A stretch of 64,000 nt of DNA from JBBIND01 sp037444075. Lineage in GTDB: Bacteria > Acidobacteriota > Terriglobia > Bryobacterales > Bryobacteraceae. How positions within the stretch are numbered: position 1 is the first letter of the stretch; each line of letters starts with the position of its first letter. The position numbers and the translations under genes are program-made. The DNA lies in the NCBI GenBank assembly GCA_037444075.1, contig JBBIND010000009.1:1-64000 (forward strand), written 5' to 3'. Below are positions 41,673-50,123 of this stretch, piece after piece. The notes under the pieces are model-generated. The model worked only from the letters and a program-made list of their open reading frames with translations, made no database searches and had not been told where the DNA came from.

Positions 41673-43151
41673 ATGGGTGCCGACATCATCGCCGGACTGA
41701 CCGCCATCCTCCAGTGGGATGTGCTCCTGTTTCTGGTCATCGGAGTGGCCTTGGGAGCGGTATTCGGAGCGTTGCCCGGCTTGACTGCCACCATGGGCGT
41801 GGCCGTGCTCACTCCGTTGACCTTCTGGGTCTCCACGGAAAAGGGCATGGCCATGTTGCTGGGGATATACTGCGGAGCCATCCCAGCCGGTGGCATACCA
41901 GCAATTCTGATCAACATCCCGGGCACGCCTGCTTCCATTGCGTCATCCTGGGACGGCTATCCGTTATCCCGGCAGGGCAAAGCAGGGCTGGCGCTGGGCA
42001 TCAACGCCATCTCATCCATGACAGGGCAACTGGCCAGCATCTTCTTTCTGGCTGTTGCGGCTTTCCCCATCGCGTCGTTTGGGCTGCGGTTTGGGCCGGC
42101 GGAGTATTTCGGCCTGGCGTTGTTCGGCATCAGCCTGATGGCGGGCGTCTCCACCGGAAACGTATTGAAGGGGATGCTGGCAGGCATGCTCGGACTGGCG
42201 TTGTCCTCGGTCGGGCTGGACCCCATGACCGCCTACCCCCGCTTTACGTTTGGCATGCCGGATTTCCTGGACGGGATTGCTTTCGTCCCTGTGATGATCG
42301 GGCTGTTCGGGCTTGGTGAGGTGTTCTCTCAAATGACCGAACGCCGGGCGGCGGGCAAAGGCGGTCCAATCGCCTTGGGCCGCATCTGGCCGCGCAAAGA
42401 CGAGTGGAAGAGGATGGGTGTGCCCGGGGTGATGGGCAGCGGGTTGGGCACTTTCGTCGGAGCCATCCCCGCCGCGGGCGGAGACATTGCCTCGGTGATT
42501 GCCTGGGAACAGACCCGCAAGATGTCCCGCCGCAAGGAAGAGTTCGGCAAAGGGTCGGTGGAGGGCCTGACCGCATCCTGCGGCGCCTGCAATGCTGCGA
42601 TTGGCGGCGCCATGACCACCATGCTCACGCTGGGCATCCCCGGCGATGCGCCTTCCGCCGTGCTGATAGGGGCCCTGTTGATTCACGGCATTCAGCCTGG
42701 CCCGCTCCTGTTCCGGGACCACCAGTCGCTGGTGTTCTCCATCATCTTCCTGATGGCGTTCGCCGCCGTGCTGATCGCGGTGGTGGGTCTCTTAGGCGCA
42801 CGGCCGCTGGTGAGAGCATTGCGTGTTCCGGACCGCTATTTGTGGGCTGGCATCATCCTCATGGGCGTGGTGGGTTCCTTCGCCCTCAACAACACGGTCA
42901 TCGACGTGTGGGTGATGTTCGCCGCCGGCATCCTGGGCTTCGCCTGCCGCCGGGCAGGCATCCCGCTCGGACCGCTCGTCTTGGGTCTCATCCTGGGGCC
43001 GATGATGGAGGCCAACCTCCGGCGCGCCCTGATTCTCAGCCGTGGGGAGTGGATGGAGGTTCTGACCAGGCCCATCGTGGCGTCCTTCCTGCTGGCCACG
43101 CTGGCTTCACTTCTATGGCCGCTGTTGAAGCGATTCAAGCGCGCCGGCTAA
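41673..43151 (+). CDS. tctA: tripartite tricarboxylate transporter large permease
   Basis: 492 aa, about twelve membrane helices. The TctA repeat motifs are present: GALPGLTATMGVAVLTPLTF in the first half and GAIPAAGGDIASVIAWEQ in the second, with GGIPAILINIPGTPAS and MLTLGIPGDAPSAVLIGALL. Together with tctC and tctB the uptake system is complete; it is driven by an ion gradient. No TctD/TctE two-component sensor is nearby. The substrate cannot be named. Confidence 0.94.
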   Translation: MGADIIAGLTAILQWDVLLFLVIGVALGAVFGALPGLTATMGVAVLTPLTFWVSTEKGMAMLLGIYCGAIPAGGIPAILINIPGTPASIASSWDGYPLSRQGKAGLALGINAISSMTGQLASIFFLAVAAFPIASFGLRFGPAEYFGLALFGISLMAGVSTGNVLKGMLAGMLGLALSSVGLDPMTAYPRFTFGMPDFLDGIAFVPVMIGLFGLGEVFSQMTERRAAGKGGPIALGRIWPRKDEWKRMGVPGVMGSGLGTFVGAIPAAGGDIASVIAWEQTRKMSRRKEEFGKGSVEGLTASCGACNAAIGGAMTTMLTLGIPGDAPSAVLIGALLIHGIQPGPLLFRDHQSLVFSIIFLMAFAAVLIAVVGLLGARPLVRALRVPDRYLWAGIILMGVVGSFALNNTVIDVWVMFAAGILGFACRRAGIPLGPLVLGLILGPMMEANLRRALILSRGEWMEVLTRPIVASFLLATLASLLWPLLKRFKRAG

Positions 43152-43172
43152 GCCCAAACCGGCCCCGGGACC

Positions 43173-43198
43173 GAGTCATCGCGTTGAGTCATCGCGTT
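43173..43198. repeat. two perfect tandem copies of a 13-bp unit
   Basis: GAGTCATCGCGTT occurs at 43173-43185 and again at 43186-43198, directly before the TTGACA box of the nuo promoter. Position and spacing suit an operator or an accidental duplication; nothing else distinguishes these. Confidence 0.7.
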
Positions 43199-43201
43199 GA
43201 T

Positions 43202-43229
43202 TTGACACTGTGTTTTTCGCTGTTGTAAG
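43202..43229 (+). promoter_or_regulatory. probable sigma-70-type promoter of the nuo operon
   Basis: A perfect TTGACA at 43202-43207 is followed after 16 bases by TGTAAG at 43224-43229. The transcript would begin near 43236, leaving a ~25-base leader without a clear Shine-Dalgarno before the ATG at 43261. Confidence 0.5.
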
Positions 43230-43260
43230 GTTGTAGTTCCTCTCTCCTTGTGTAGCGTCC

Positions 43261-43851
43261 ATGGCTGAAGAGCAGAAACCCGCAACTCCGCCCAAACCCC
43301 CGACTCCTGCCCCTGCTGCACCCAAAGCAGCGCCACCGCCACCGCCGTCACCGACTCCGTGGGAGAGCGACCTGACCCGCAGCCTGGCTGAGAAGTTTGG
43401 GGATCGCATCACGGATTTTCTGACCTACGCAGGCCAGCCGTACCTGGTCGCGGCGCCGGATGCCCTTTTTGGCATCGTGGAGTACCTCAAACTTGAGGCC
43501 GATTTTGACTACCTGGTGGACGTCACCGCCGCGGATTACCCGGCCCGGGCGGAGCGCTTCGACCTGGTGTACATCCTCTACAGCTTCACCCGCAATGAGC
43601 GCATCCGCCTGAAGGCCAGCGTCGCGGAAGGCTATCAACCCGCCAGCCTGGCGCCTGTTCACCTGACGGCCAACTGGCTCGAGCGGGAAGTCTACGACAT
43701 GTTCGGCATCGAATTCGCCGGCCACCCCGACATGCGCCGGATTCTGATGCCGGAAGACTGGGAAGGTTATCCCCTACGTAAGGACTACAGCATCCTCAAG
43801 ATGGACGAGCGGTGGGTGAAGGAGAATCTTCAGATTGACAGCGCACAGTAA
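43261..43851 (+). CDS. nuoC: NADH-quinone oxidoreductase subunit C, with proline-rich N-terminus
   Basis: 196 aa. Residues about 6-37 are almost only Pro, Ala and Lys (PATPPKPPTPAPAAPKAAPP and more), an extension not found in most NuoC proteins. The 30-kDa-subunit core follows: FLTYAGQPYLVAAPDALFG, DYLVDVTAADYPAR, LTANWLEREVYDMFGIEFAG and HPDMRRILMPEDWEGYPLRK. It belongs to the peripheral arm of complex I. No ribosome-binding site is obvious. The end overlaps nuoD by 17 bases. It is separate from NuoD, unlike the fused E. coli form. Confidence 0.94.
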   Translation: MAEEQKPATPPKPPTPAPAAPKAAPPPPPSPTPWESDLTRSLAEKFGDRITDFLTYAGQPYLVAAPDALFGIVEYLKLEADFDYLVDVTAADYPARAERFDLVYILYSFTRNERIRLKASVAEGYQPASLAPVHLTANWLEREVYDMFGIEFAGHPDMRRILMPEDWEGYPLRKDYSILKMDERWVKENLQIDSAQ

Positions 43852-44968
43852 CCCTCTCCCAGATTCCACTTTCCTCGACTCCTCCGAACTGGTCCTCAAC
43901 ATGGGCCCGCAGCACCCGTCCACGCACGGCGTGCTGCGCGTGATCCTCAAACTGGACGGCGAGAAGATCATCGGCACGGACTGTGTCATCGGGTACCTGC
44001 ACCGCGGCGTCGAAAAGATTGCGGAGAACCGTACCTACGCCATGTTCGCCCCCTACGTGGACCGCATGGACTACGTAGCCGCGGTCTCCAACGGCTTGGG
44101 CTACTGCCTGGCGGTGGAAAAACTGCTCCACTTGGAAGCTCCTCCGCGCGCGCAGGTGGTGCGCGTGATCATGACGGAGCTGCAGCGCATCGCAAGCCAT
44201 CTGCTGTGGCTGGGCACGCATGCGTTGGACGTCGGCGCTCTTACCCCGCTGTTTTATGTCATGCGGGAACGCGAGGAGATCATGAAGATCTTCGAGGACT
44301 ACTGCGGCGCCCGGCTGACCACGCACGCTTTCCGCATCGGTGGCTTGCAGTATGAGGTCCACGAAGGTTTGGAGCGGCAGGTAAAACAGTTTTGCGGCAT
44401 GTTCCTGCCCAAGTTGGACGAGTACGAGGAACTCCTCACCCAGAACCGTATGTGGGTGGCGCGCCTCACCAACGTGGGCGTGCTCAACGCGGAGCAATGC
44501 AAACAGTACGGCGTTACCGGACCCATGCTGCGCGCGGCGGGCGTCGAGTGGGACCTGCGCAAAGCGCAGCCGTATTCCGGCTACGAGAAATACGAGTTCG
44601 ACATTCCGACCAGGCAGAACGGCGACACCTACGATCGCTATATCGTGCGCATGCAGGAGATGCGGCAGTCCGTACGCATCCTCAGGCAGGCGGTGGAGGA
44701 CATTCCGGCCGGCCCCATCATGGGCAAAGTCCCCAAGGTGATCAAGCCGCCCGCCGGCGAGGTGTACGTTTCCATTGAGGCGCCCAAGGGCGAACTGGGC
44801 TATTACATTGTGAGCGACGGCTCCACGCAGCCCTACCGGTTGCGCGTACGCCCGCCTTCCTACGTGAACTTGCAGTCCCTGGACTGTATGGCACGAGGCG
44901 CGCTGATTGCCGACATCGTGGCCATTATCGGTACCATAGATATAGTGCTCGGTGAGATCGATCGCTAG
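43835..44968 (+). CDS. nuoD: NADH-quinone oxidoreductase subunit D
   Basis: 377 aa with a TTG start at 43835; GGAG lies 10 bases before it, inside nuoC. The 49-kDa-subunit motifs are intact: ELVLNMGPQHPSTHGVLR, GYLHRGVEKIAENRTY, YVDRMDYVAAVSNGLGY, GARLTTHAFRIGGLQYE and, at the end, SYVNLQSLDCMARGALIADI and IIGTIDIVLGEIDR. These form the quinone-binding chamber with NuoB and NuoH. The lack of nuoB next to it is unusual. Confidence 0.95.
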   Translation: MTAHSNPLPDSTFLDSSELVLNMGPQHPSTHGVLRVILKLDGEKIIGTDCVIGYLHRGVEKIAENRTYAMFAPYVDRMDYVAAVSNGLGYCLAVEKLLHLEAPPRAQVVRVIMTELQRIASHLLWLGTHALDVGALTPLFYVMREREEIMKIFEDYCGARLTTHAFRIGGLQYEVHEGLERQVKQFCGMFLPKLDEYEELLTQNRMWVARLTNVGVLNAEQCKQYGVTGPMLRAAGVEWDLRKAQPYSGYEKYEFDIPTRQNGDTYDRYIVRMQEMRQSVRILRQAVEDIPAGPIMGKVPKVIKPPAGEVYVSIEAPKGELGYYIVSDGSTQPYRLRVRPPSYVNLQSLDCMARGALIADIVAIIGTIDIVLGEIDR

Positions 44969-44999
44969 GACCGAACAGAAAGATGTACAAGGAGTTTTA

Positions 45000-45455
45000 A
45001 TGCGGAGACTGCTGAGGAAGATCTTCCTCATAGACCTTCTCGAGGGTCTGTGGGTCACTTTCCGCAACCAGCACCCGAAGCACATCTGCACGGAGCAGTA
45101 CCCCGCCGAGCGGCCGCAGATGGCCGAGCGCTACCGTGGGGCGCCCCGCCTCAACAACCACCCGGAGACCGGCGAAACGCTTTGTATTGCCTGCAACCTG
45201 TGCGCCGTTGCCTGCCCGGAGAACCTGATTGTAGTCGGCAGCGAGCGGAATGAGCAGACACGCCGCAAGGAACTGACGACGTTTACTTACGACACGTCCC
45301 GCTGCATGTTCTGCGGCTTGTGCGAAGACGCCTGCCCGGTGGACGCTTTGGAACTCACGCAGGATTTCGAATTGGCGGGCTTCTCGCGGGAAGGCATGAT
45401 TTGGGACCGGCAGATGCTGGAAGAGGGCCCCAAGCCGACGCGTTACAAATTCTGA
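45000..45455 (+). CDS. nuoI: NADH-quinone oxidoreductase subunit I (2x[4Fe-4S])
   Basis: 151 aa from the ATG at 45000, which has AAGGAG seven bases upstream; an in-frame ATG at 44952 overlaps nuoD and is not needed. Two ferredoxin motifs C-x2-C-x2-C-x3-CP are present (CIACNLCAVACPENL and CMFCGLCEDACPVDAL), carrying clusters N6a and N6b. The rest is typical of the 23-kDa subunit (ERYRGAPRLNNHPETGE). Confidence 0.95.
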   Translation: MRRLLRKIFLIDLLEGLWVTFRNQHPKHICTEQYPAERPQMAERYRGAPRLNNHPETGETLCIACNLCAVACPENLIVVGSERNEQTRRKELTTFTYDTSRCMFCGLCEDACPVDALELTQDFELAGFSREGMIWDRQMLEEGPKPTRYKF

Positions 45456-45496
45456 ATGGACAGCGGATAACCGGCGACTGAAATCTGGTAGCACCC

Positions 45497-46006
45497 ATGT
45501 TGGACACGTTCTTCTTCTACGCGTTTGCGCTGATGACCCTGGGCGGGGGCGTTCTCACGATCACCCGGCGCAGCCCCGTCCACGCAGCCATTGCGCTGGT
45601 GGTCAGCCTGCTCGGCGTGGCGGGACTCTTCCTGCTGCAACAGGCCGAGTTCCTCTTTGCGGTTCAGGTGATCCTGTACGTCGGCGGCATCATGGTGCTG
45701 TTCCTGTTCGTCATCATGCTCGTGAATTTGGATGTCGCCTCCGGTGTGCGTCAATTCCAACGGCAATGGTGGCTGGCCCTGGCGGCCGTGGCGGCTGTCG
45801 GCGGCATGGTGATCGCCCTTCTCTACAAGGGAATGGACGCTTTCCAGCTCCCGGCTCCTAAGACGGCGGAAACGGCGGCAGCGGGCAACACTGAGCGCCT
45901 GGCGGACGTGCTGTTTTCCGAGTACCTGCTTCCGTTCGAACTCGTTTCGATTCTGCTGCTGGTGGCCATTGTGGGCTCCGTGCTGATGGCCAAGAAGAGG
46001 ACCTGA
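45497..46006 (+). CDS. nuoJ: NADH-quinone oxidoreductase subunit J
   Basis: 169 aa, five membrane helices. The conserved FYAFALMTLGGGVLTITRRSPVHA and QAEFLFAVQVILYVGGIMVL match NuoJ (ND6), including the pi-bulge helix. The final FELVSILLLVAIVGSVLMAKK closes the protein. Its TGA overlaps the nuoK ATG. Confidence 0.95.
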   Translation: MLDTFFFYAFALMTLGGGVLTITRRSPVHAAIALVVSLLGVAGLFLLQQAEFLFAVQVILYVGGIMVLFLFVIMLVNLDVASGVRQFQRQWWLALAAVAAVGGMVIALLYKGMDAFQLPAPKTAETAAAGNTERLADVLFSEYLLPFELVSILLLVAIVGSVLMAKKRT

Positions 46007-46317
46007 TGCTGCACCCCATAACGCCGACCCATTACCTTGTGTTGAGCGCCGCGCTGCTGCTCATCGGAACGCTCGGGGTCCTGGCCCGCAGGAACATCGT
46101 GGTGATCCTGATGTCGATCGAGTTGATTCTTAATGCCGTCAACATCAACCTGATCGCCTTCTCGCGCCACTTGGGCGACGTGCACGGGCAGGTGTTCGCC
46201 CTCTTCGTGATCGCCATTGCGGTGGCTGAGGCGGCTGTCGGGCTGGGCATCCTGATCGCCTTGTTCCGCAACCGGAAGACAATACTGGCCGACGAGATCG
46301 ACTTGCTGAAGTGGTGA
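46006..46317 (+). CDS. nuoK: NADH-quinone oxidoreductase subunit K
   Basis: 103 aa, three membrane helices. The key NuoK motif LMSIELILNAVNINLIAFSR carries the conserved membrane Glu; the second Glu is in VIAIAVAEAAVGLGILIAL. Length is normal for ND4L. It overlaps nuoJ and ends 10 bases before nuoL. Confidence 0.96.
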   Translation: MLHPITPTHYLVLSAALLLIGTLGVLARRNIVVILMSIELILNAVNINLIAFSRHLGDVHGQVFALFVIAIAVAEAAVGLGILIALFRNRKTILADEIDLLKW

Positions 46318-46327
46318 GGATGGCGGC

Positions 46328-48565
46328 ATGGGCATAAATTTCCTGGATTCCATTTGGCTGATCCCGCTGTTCCCGCTCTTCGGCGCGGTGGCCATGCTGC
46401 TGCTGGGGCGGCGGCTGGATCCGCAGGCGCCTTCTTCGGTGGCCATTGCGCCCGATATGGTGGTCTACCCGGATGATCACGGGCATGACTCGGGCGGCTC
46501 GCATGCGGCGGACGGGGACCACGGCAGCCACGCCGATCACGGCCACGGCGATAGCCACGGACAAGGACACGGTGGGCACGCGCATGGCGCGGCATCGCGC
46601 ATCCTCGTCAGCCTGTTGTGTCCCGGCATGGTGCTGCTATCGCTGATCTTCAGCATCGGCGCGGTGATCCAATTGGCCGGCAAAGCGGAAAAGGTCCATC
46701 AGGTGATTCAGTTCACCTGGCTCCCGGGCCTCCCGTTCCAATTGCAGGACGGCGTGCTGGGCCGGTTCGGCGCGGACTGGGGCTTTCTGCTGGACCCGTT
46801 GAGTTCCGTCATGATCCTGGTAGTGACCGGGGTCGGATTCCTCATCCACGTGTATTCGGTTGGCTACATGGGGCACGAGGGAGGCTACTACCGCTTCTTC
46901 GGATACCTGAACCTGTTCGTCTTCTTCATGCTCATGCTGGTGCTGGCCAACAACTACCTGCTGTTGTTCGTCGGCTGGGAAGGCGTGGGCTTGTGCAGCT
47001 ACCTGCTGATCGGTTTCTACTACCACAAGAAGTCCGCCGGTGATGCGGGCAAGAAGGCCTTTATCGTCAATCGGATCGGAGACGCCGGGTTCATCCTGGG
47101 CATGCTCCTGATGTTCGGTGTGTTCGGGACGGTGCGTTTTGTGGACGTCAACCGGATGCTGGGCAGCGGTGAGTTCGCCGCGGAAACAGCCGGATTCGGT
47201 GTGTTGAGCGCGATCGCCTTGCTGCTGTTCATCGGCGCCACGGGCAAGTCGGCTCAGGTGCCGCTATACACTTGGCTTCCCGACGCCATGGAAGGCCCTA
47301 CGCCCGTCTCCGCGCTGATCCATGCGGCCACGATGGTGACGGCGGGTGTTTACATGGTGGCCCGTTCGGGCGCTTTGTACGCGATGACGCCGGATGTTTC
47401 GCTGATCGTGGCCGGGATAGGGGCCTTCACGGCGATCCTGGCTGCCTCCATCGCCCTCGTACAGAACGACATCAAGCGCGTTCTGGCCTACTCCACGGTG
47501 AGCCAACTGGGCTTCATGTTCATGGCGGCTGGCGTAGGCGCTTACTGGGTGGCGGTCTTCCATCTCTTCACGCACGCATTCTTCAAAGCGCTGTTGTTCC
47601 TCGGCAGCGGCTCGGTGATTCACGCGCTCAGCGGCGAACAGGACATGCGGCGCATGGGCGCGCTCAAAGACAAGATCCCGGTGACGCATTGGACGATGTT
47701 CGTCGGCTCGCTGGCGATTGCGGGAATTCCCGGGCTGGCCGGATTCTTTTCCAAGGATGAGATCCTGTGGCAGGTGTTCAGCAGCCCGCACGGCTCCAAG
47801 ATCGTCTATGCAGTGGGCCTGACCACCGCCTTCATGACGGCCTTTTACATGTGGCGGCTGATGTTCATGACCTTCTACGGCACTTCGCGCGTGGACCCGG
47901 CGGTGGCGCCGCACGTGCACGAATCGCCGAGGACCATGACCGTGCCGCTGACCATCCTGGCCGTGGGCAGCGCGCTGGGCGGCTGGATTGGGGTTCCGAA
48001 ACTGTGGAGCGCCTTCGGGGACAACTTCCGTTTGTTCGAGCACTGGCTGGAACCGGTATTCGCCGGCGCCGTGGCCCATTCCGAAGCGGCCCACGCCGAC
48101 CACGCCGTGGAATGGCTGCTGATGGGGCTTTCCGTCGCGCTGGCCGTGGCGGCCATTTTGCTGGCGCGCTATCTCTACGTCGTGCGCCCCGCGGCGGCGG
48201 ACGGCATGGCTCGCTCGAGCGGCCGGCTGTACACGGTTTTGCAGAACAAGTGGTACGTGGATGAGCTTTACGATTTCCTGTTCGTGAACGGCATGGTGAA
48301 AGGCAGCGGGCGCGCCTTCACTGCCTTTGACAACCGGATTGTGGACGGTGGTGTGAACGGCGCCGGCTGGGTGACACGCCTGGCCGCCGTGATTTCCGGC
48401 TGGTGGGACGCCTGGGTGGTGGACGGCGCGGTGCGCTTTTCCTCATTCACCGTGAAAGCTTCAAGCTACCCCATGCGGGTTCTTCAGACCGGCTACGTGC
48501 AGTATTACGCGCTGGTCGTAGTGCTGGGCATGGCTGCTGCATTGGCCTATTACCTGGTGCGCTGA
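46328..48565 (+). CDS. nuoL: NADH-quinone oxidoreductase subunit L with a histidine-rich loop
   Basis: 745 aa, longer than E. coli NuoL (~613). The antiporter-like core is intact: GWEGVGLCSYLLIGFYY, FIVNRIGDAGFILGML, LYTWLPDAMEGPTPVSALIH, ASIALVQNDIKRVLAYSTVSQ and AGFFSKDEIL. Between the first two membrane helices (about residues 45-88) is an insert with eleven His (51, 53, 59, 65, 68, 71, 73, 77, 81, 84, 86) among Asp, Ser and Gly. It resembles the metal-binding loops of zinc and nickel transporters. The C-terminal part (VRPAAADGMARSSGRLYTVL onward) holds the lateral helix. It is the distal proton pump of complex I. Confidence 0.95.
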   Translation: MGINFLDSIWLIPLFPLFGAVAMLLLGRRLDPQAPSSVAIAPDMVVYPDDHGHDSGGSHAADGDHGSHADHGHGDSHGQGHGGHAHGAASRILVSLLCPGMVLLSLIFSIGAVIQLAGKAEKVHQVIQFTWLPGLPFQLQDGVLGRFGADWGFLLDPLSSVMILVVTGVGFLIHVYSVGYMGHEGGYYRFFGYLNLFVFFMLMLVLANNYLLLFVGWEGVGLCSYLLIGFYYHKKSAGDAGKKAFIVNRIGDAGFILGMLLMFGVFGTVRFVDVNRMLGSGEFAAETAGFGVLSAIALLLFIGATGKSAQVPLYTWLPDAMEGPTPVSALIHAATMVTAGVYMVARSGALYAMTPDVSLIVAGIGAFTAILAASIALVQNDIKRVLAYSTVSQLGFMFMAAGVGAYWVAVFHLFTHAFFKALLFLGSGSVIHALSGEQDMRRMGALKDKIPVTHWTMFVGSLAIAGIPGLAGFFSKDEILWQVFSSPHGSKIVYAVGLTTAFMTAFYMWRLMFMTFYGTSRVDPAVAPHVHESPRTMTVPLTILAVGSALGGWIGVPKLWSAFGDNFRLFEHWLEPVFAGAVAHSEAAHADHAVEWLLMGLSVALAVAAILLARYLYVVRPAAADGMARSSGRLYTVLQNKWYVDELYDFLFVNGMVKGSGRAFTAFDNRIVDGGVNGAGWVTRLAAVISGWWDAWVVDGAVRFSSFTVKASSYPMRVLQTGYVQYYALVVVLGMAAALAYYLVR

Positions 48566-48581
48566 GTGTTGTGAGCGATTG

Positions 48582-50123
48582 ATGAACGATCACCTGTTGA
48601 GCATCGTGTTGTTTACGCCACTGGCGGGCATGCTCGTGCTGTTGCTGCTGCCGGCGTCCAACAAGAACCTGATTCGCATCTGGGCCAACCTGTCGGCTCT
48701 CGCCGGTTTCCTGGTCTCCTTGCCCCTGGTGTTCCGGTTTGACAGTCAGGCAGACGGCTTTCAGTTTGTCGAGCGGCTCGACTGGATTCCAGCGCTGGGC
48801 GTGAAGTACTACCTGGGCATTGACGGCATCAGCCTGCTGCTGATCATGCTGACCACGCTGCTCGGCTTTCTGGCGATCCTCTCCTCCTGGAGCACGATCG
48901 ACTACCGGCCGAAGGAATACTACGCCATGTTCCTGCTCCAGCAGACGGGCATGATCGGCGTGTTCATGGCGCTGGACTTCTTCCTGTTCTACGTGTTCTG
49001 GGAAATCGTCCTGGTGCCTATGTATTTCATCATCGGCGTCTGGGGCGGTCCGCGGAAGCTGTACGCCGCCATCAAGTTTTTCCTCTACACTCTCGCCGGC
49101 AGCGTGCTGATGCTGTTGGGCATTCTGACGTTGTACTTGCAGCACTTCCAACAGTTCGGCTTCTACACGTTCGAGATATCCGAACTGATGAAGCTGGACC
49201 TGCCGCTCGGCATGCAACAGTGGGTCTTCTGGGCTTTCTTTATCGGATTCGCCATTAAGGTCCCGATGTTCCCGTTCCACACGTGGTTGCCGGATGCGCA
49301 CGTGGAGGCGCCGACGGCAGGCTCCGTCATCCTGGCGGCAGTGTTGCTGAAGATGGGCACATACGGATTTCTGCGGTTCTCGCTGCCGCTGTTGCCGAAG
49401 GCTTCCATTGACCCGTGGATTGTCCAGATACTGATAGGGCTTTCGCTGGTGGGGATTGTCTACGGCGCGCTGGTGTGCCTGATGCAACAGGATTGGAAGA
49501 AGCTGGTGGCCTATTCTTCGGTGAGCCACCTGGGCTTTTGCACGCTGGGCATCTTCTCGCTGAATCCCAACGGAATCGCCGGCAGCGTGATTCAGCAGGT
49601 GAATCACGGCATTTCCACCGGCATGCTCTTCTTGATTGTGGGAATCGCCTACGACCGGCGTCACACGCGCGAAATCAAGGAATACGGCGGCTTGGCCCAC
49701 GTCATGCCGAACTTCGCCTTTGTGTTCGCCTTCGCCATGCTCAGTTCCGCCGGGTTGCCCTTGCTCAACGGTTTTGTGGGCGAGTTTACGATCCTGCAAG
49801 GCGCGTTCGAGGCCAACCCCTGGTGGGCGGCGGTCGGCGTGACCGGCGTCATTCTAGGCGCCGCGTACCTGCTGCTGCTGTACCAGAAGACGATGCTGGG
49901 GCAGGTCACCAACTCGCGCAACCTGAAGCTGCCGGACCTGAACCTGAGGGAGTGGGCCGTTTTTCTGCCCTTCATGGCGTGGGCGCTGTGGATAGGCATC
50001 TACCCGAAGCCCTTCTTCGCGGTCCTGGAAAAGCCCGTGGCGCAACTGGTGGAGCGTGTCCGGCCAGGCTACCATGAAGCCCTCAAGGCAATCCCGCCGT
50101 CCACGGAGGCTAGTGTCCGATGA
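48582..50123 (+). CDS. nuoM: NADH-quinone oxidoreductase subunit M
   Basis: 513 aa from the ATG at 48582 (a TTG directly before it is in frame). Fourteen-helix antiporter-like subunit with KYYLGIDGISLLLIMLTTLL, FYVFWEIVLVPMYFIIG, FAIKVPMFPFHTWLPDAHVE and GLVCL-type SVSHLGF motifs. Both key Glu and Lys positions of the proton path are seen. It overlaps nuoN (ATGA at 50120). Confidence 0.95.
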   Translation: MNDHLLSIVLFTPLAGMLVLLLLPASNKNLIRIWANLSALAGFLVSLPLVFRFDSQADGFQFVERLDWIPALGVKYYLGIDGISLLLIMLTTLLGFLAILSSWSTIDYRPKEYYAMFLLQQTGMIGVFMALDFFLFYVFWEIVLVPMYFIIGVWGGPRKLYAAIKFFLYTLAGSVLMLLGILTLYLQHFQQFGFYTFEISELMKLDLPLGMQQWVFWAFFIGFAIKVPMFPFHTWLPDAHVEAPTAGSVILAAVLLKMGTYGFLRFSLPLLPKASIDPWIVQILIGLSLVGIVYGALVCLMQQDWKKLVAYSSVSHLGFCTLGIFSLNPNGIAGSVIQQVNHGISTGMLFLIVGIAYDRRHTREIKEYGGLAHVMPNFAFVFAFAMLSSAGLPLLNGFVGEFTILQGAFEANPWWAAVGVTGVILGAAYLLLLYQKTMLGQVTNSRNLKLPDLNLREWAVFLPFMAWALWIGIYPKPFFAVLEKPVAQLVERVRPGYHEALKAIPPSTEASVR

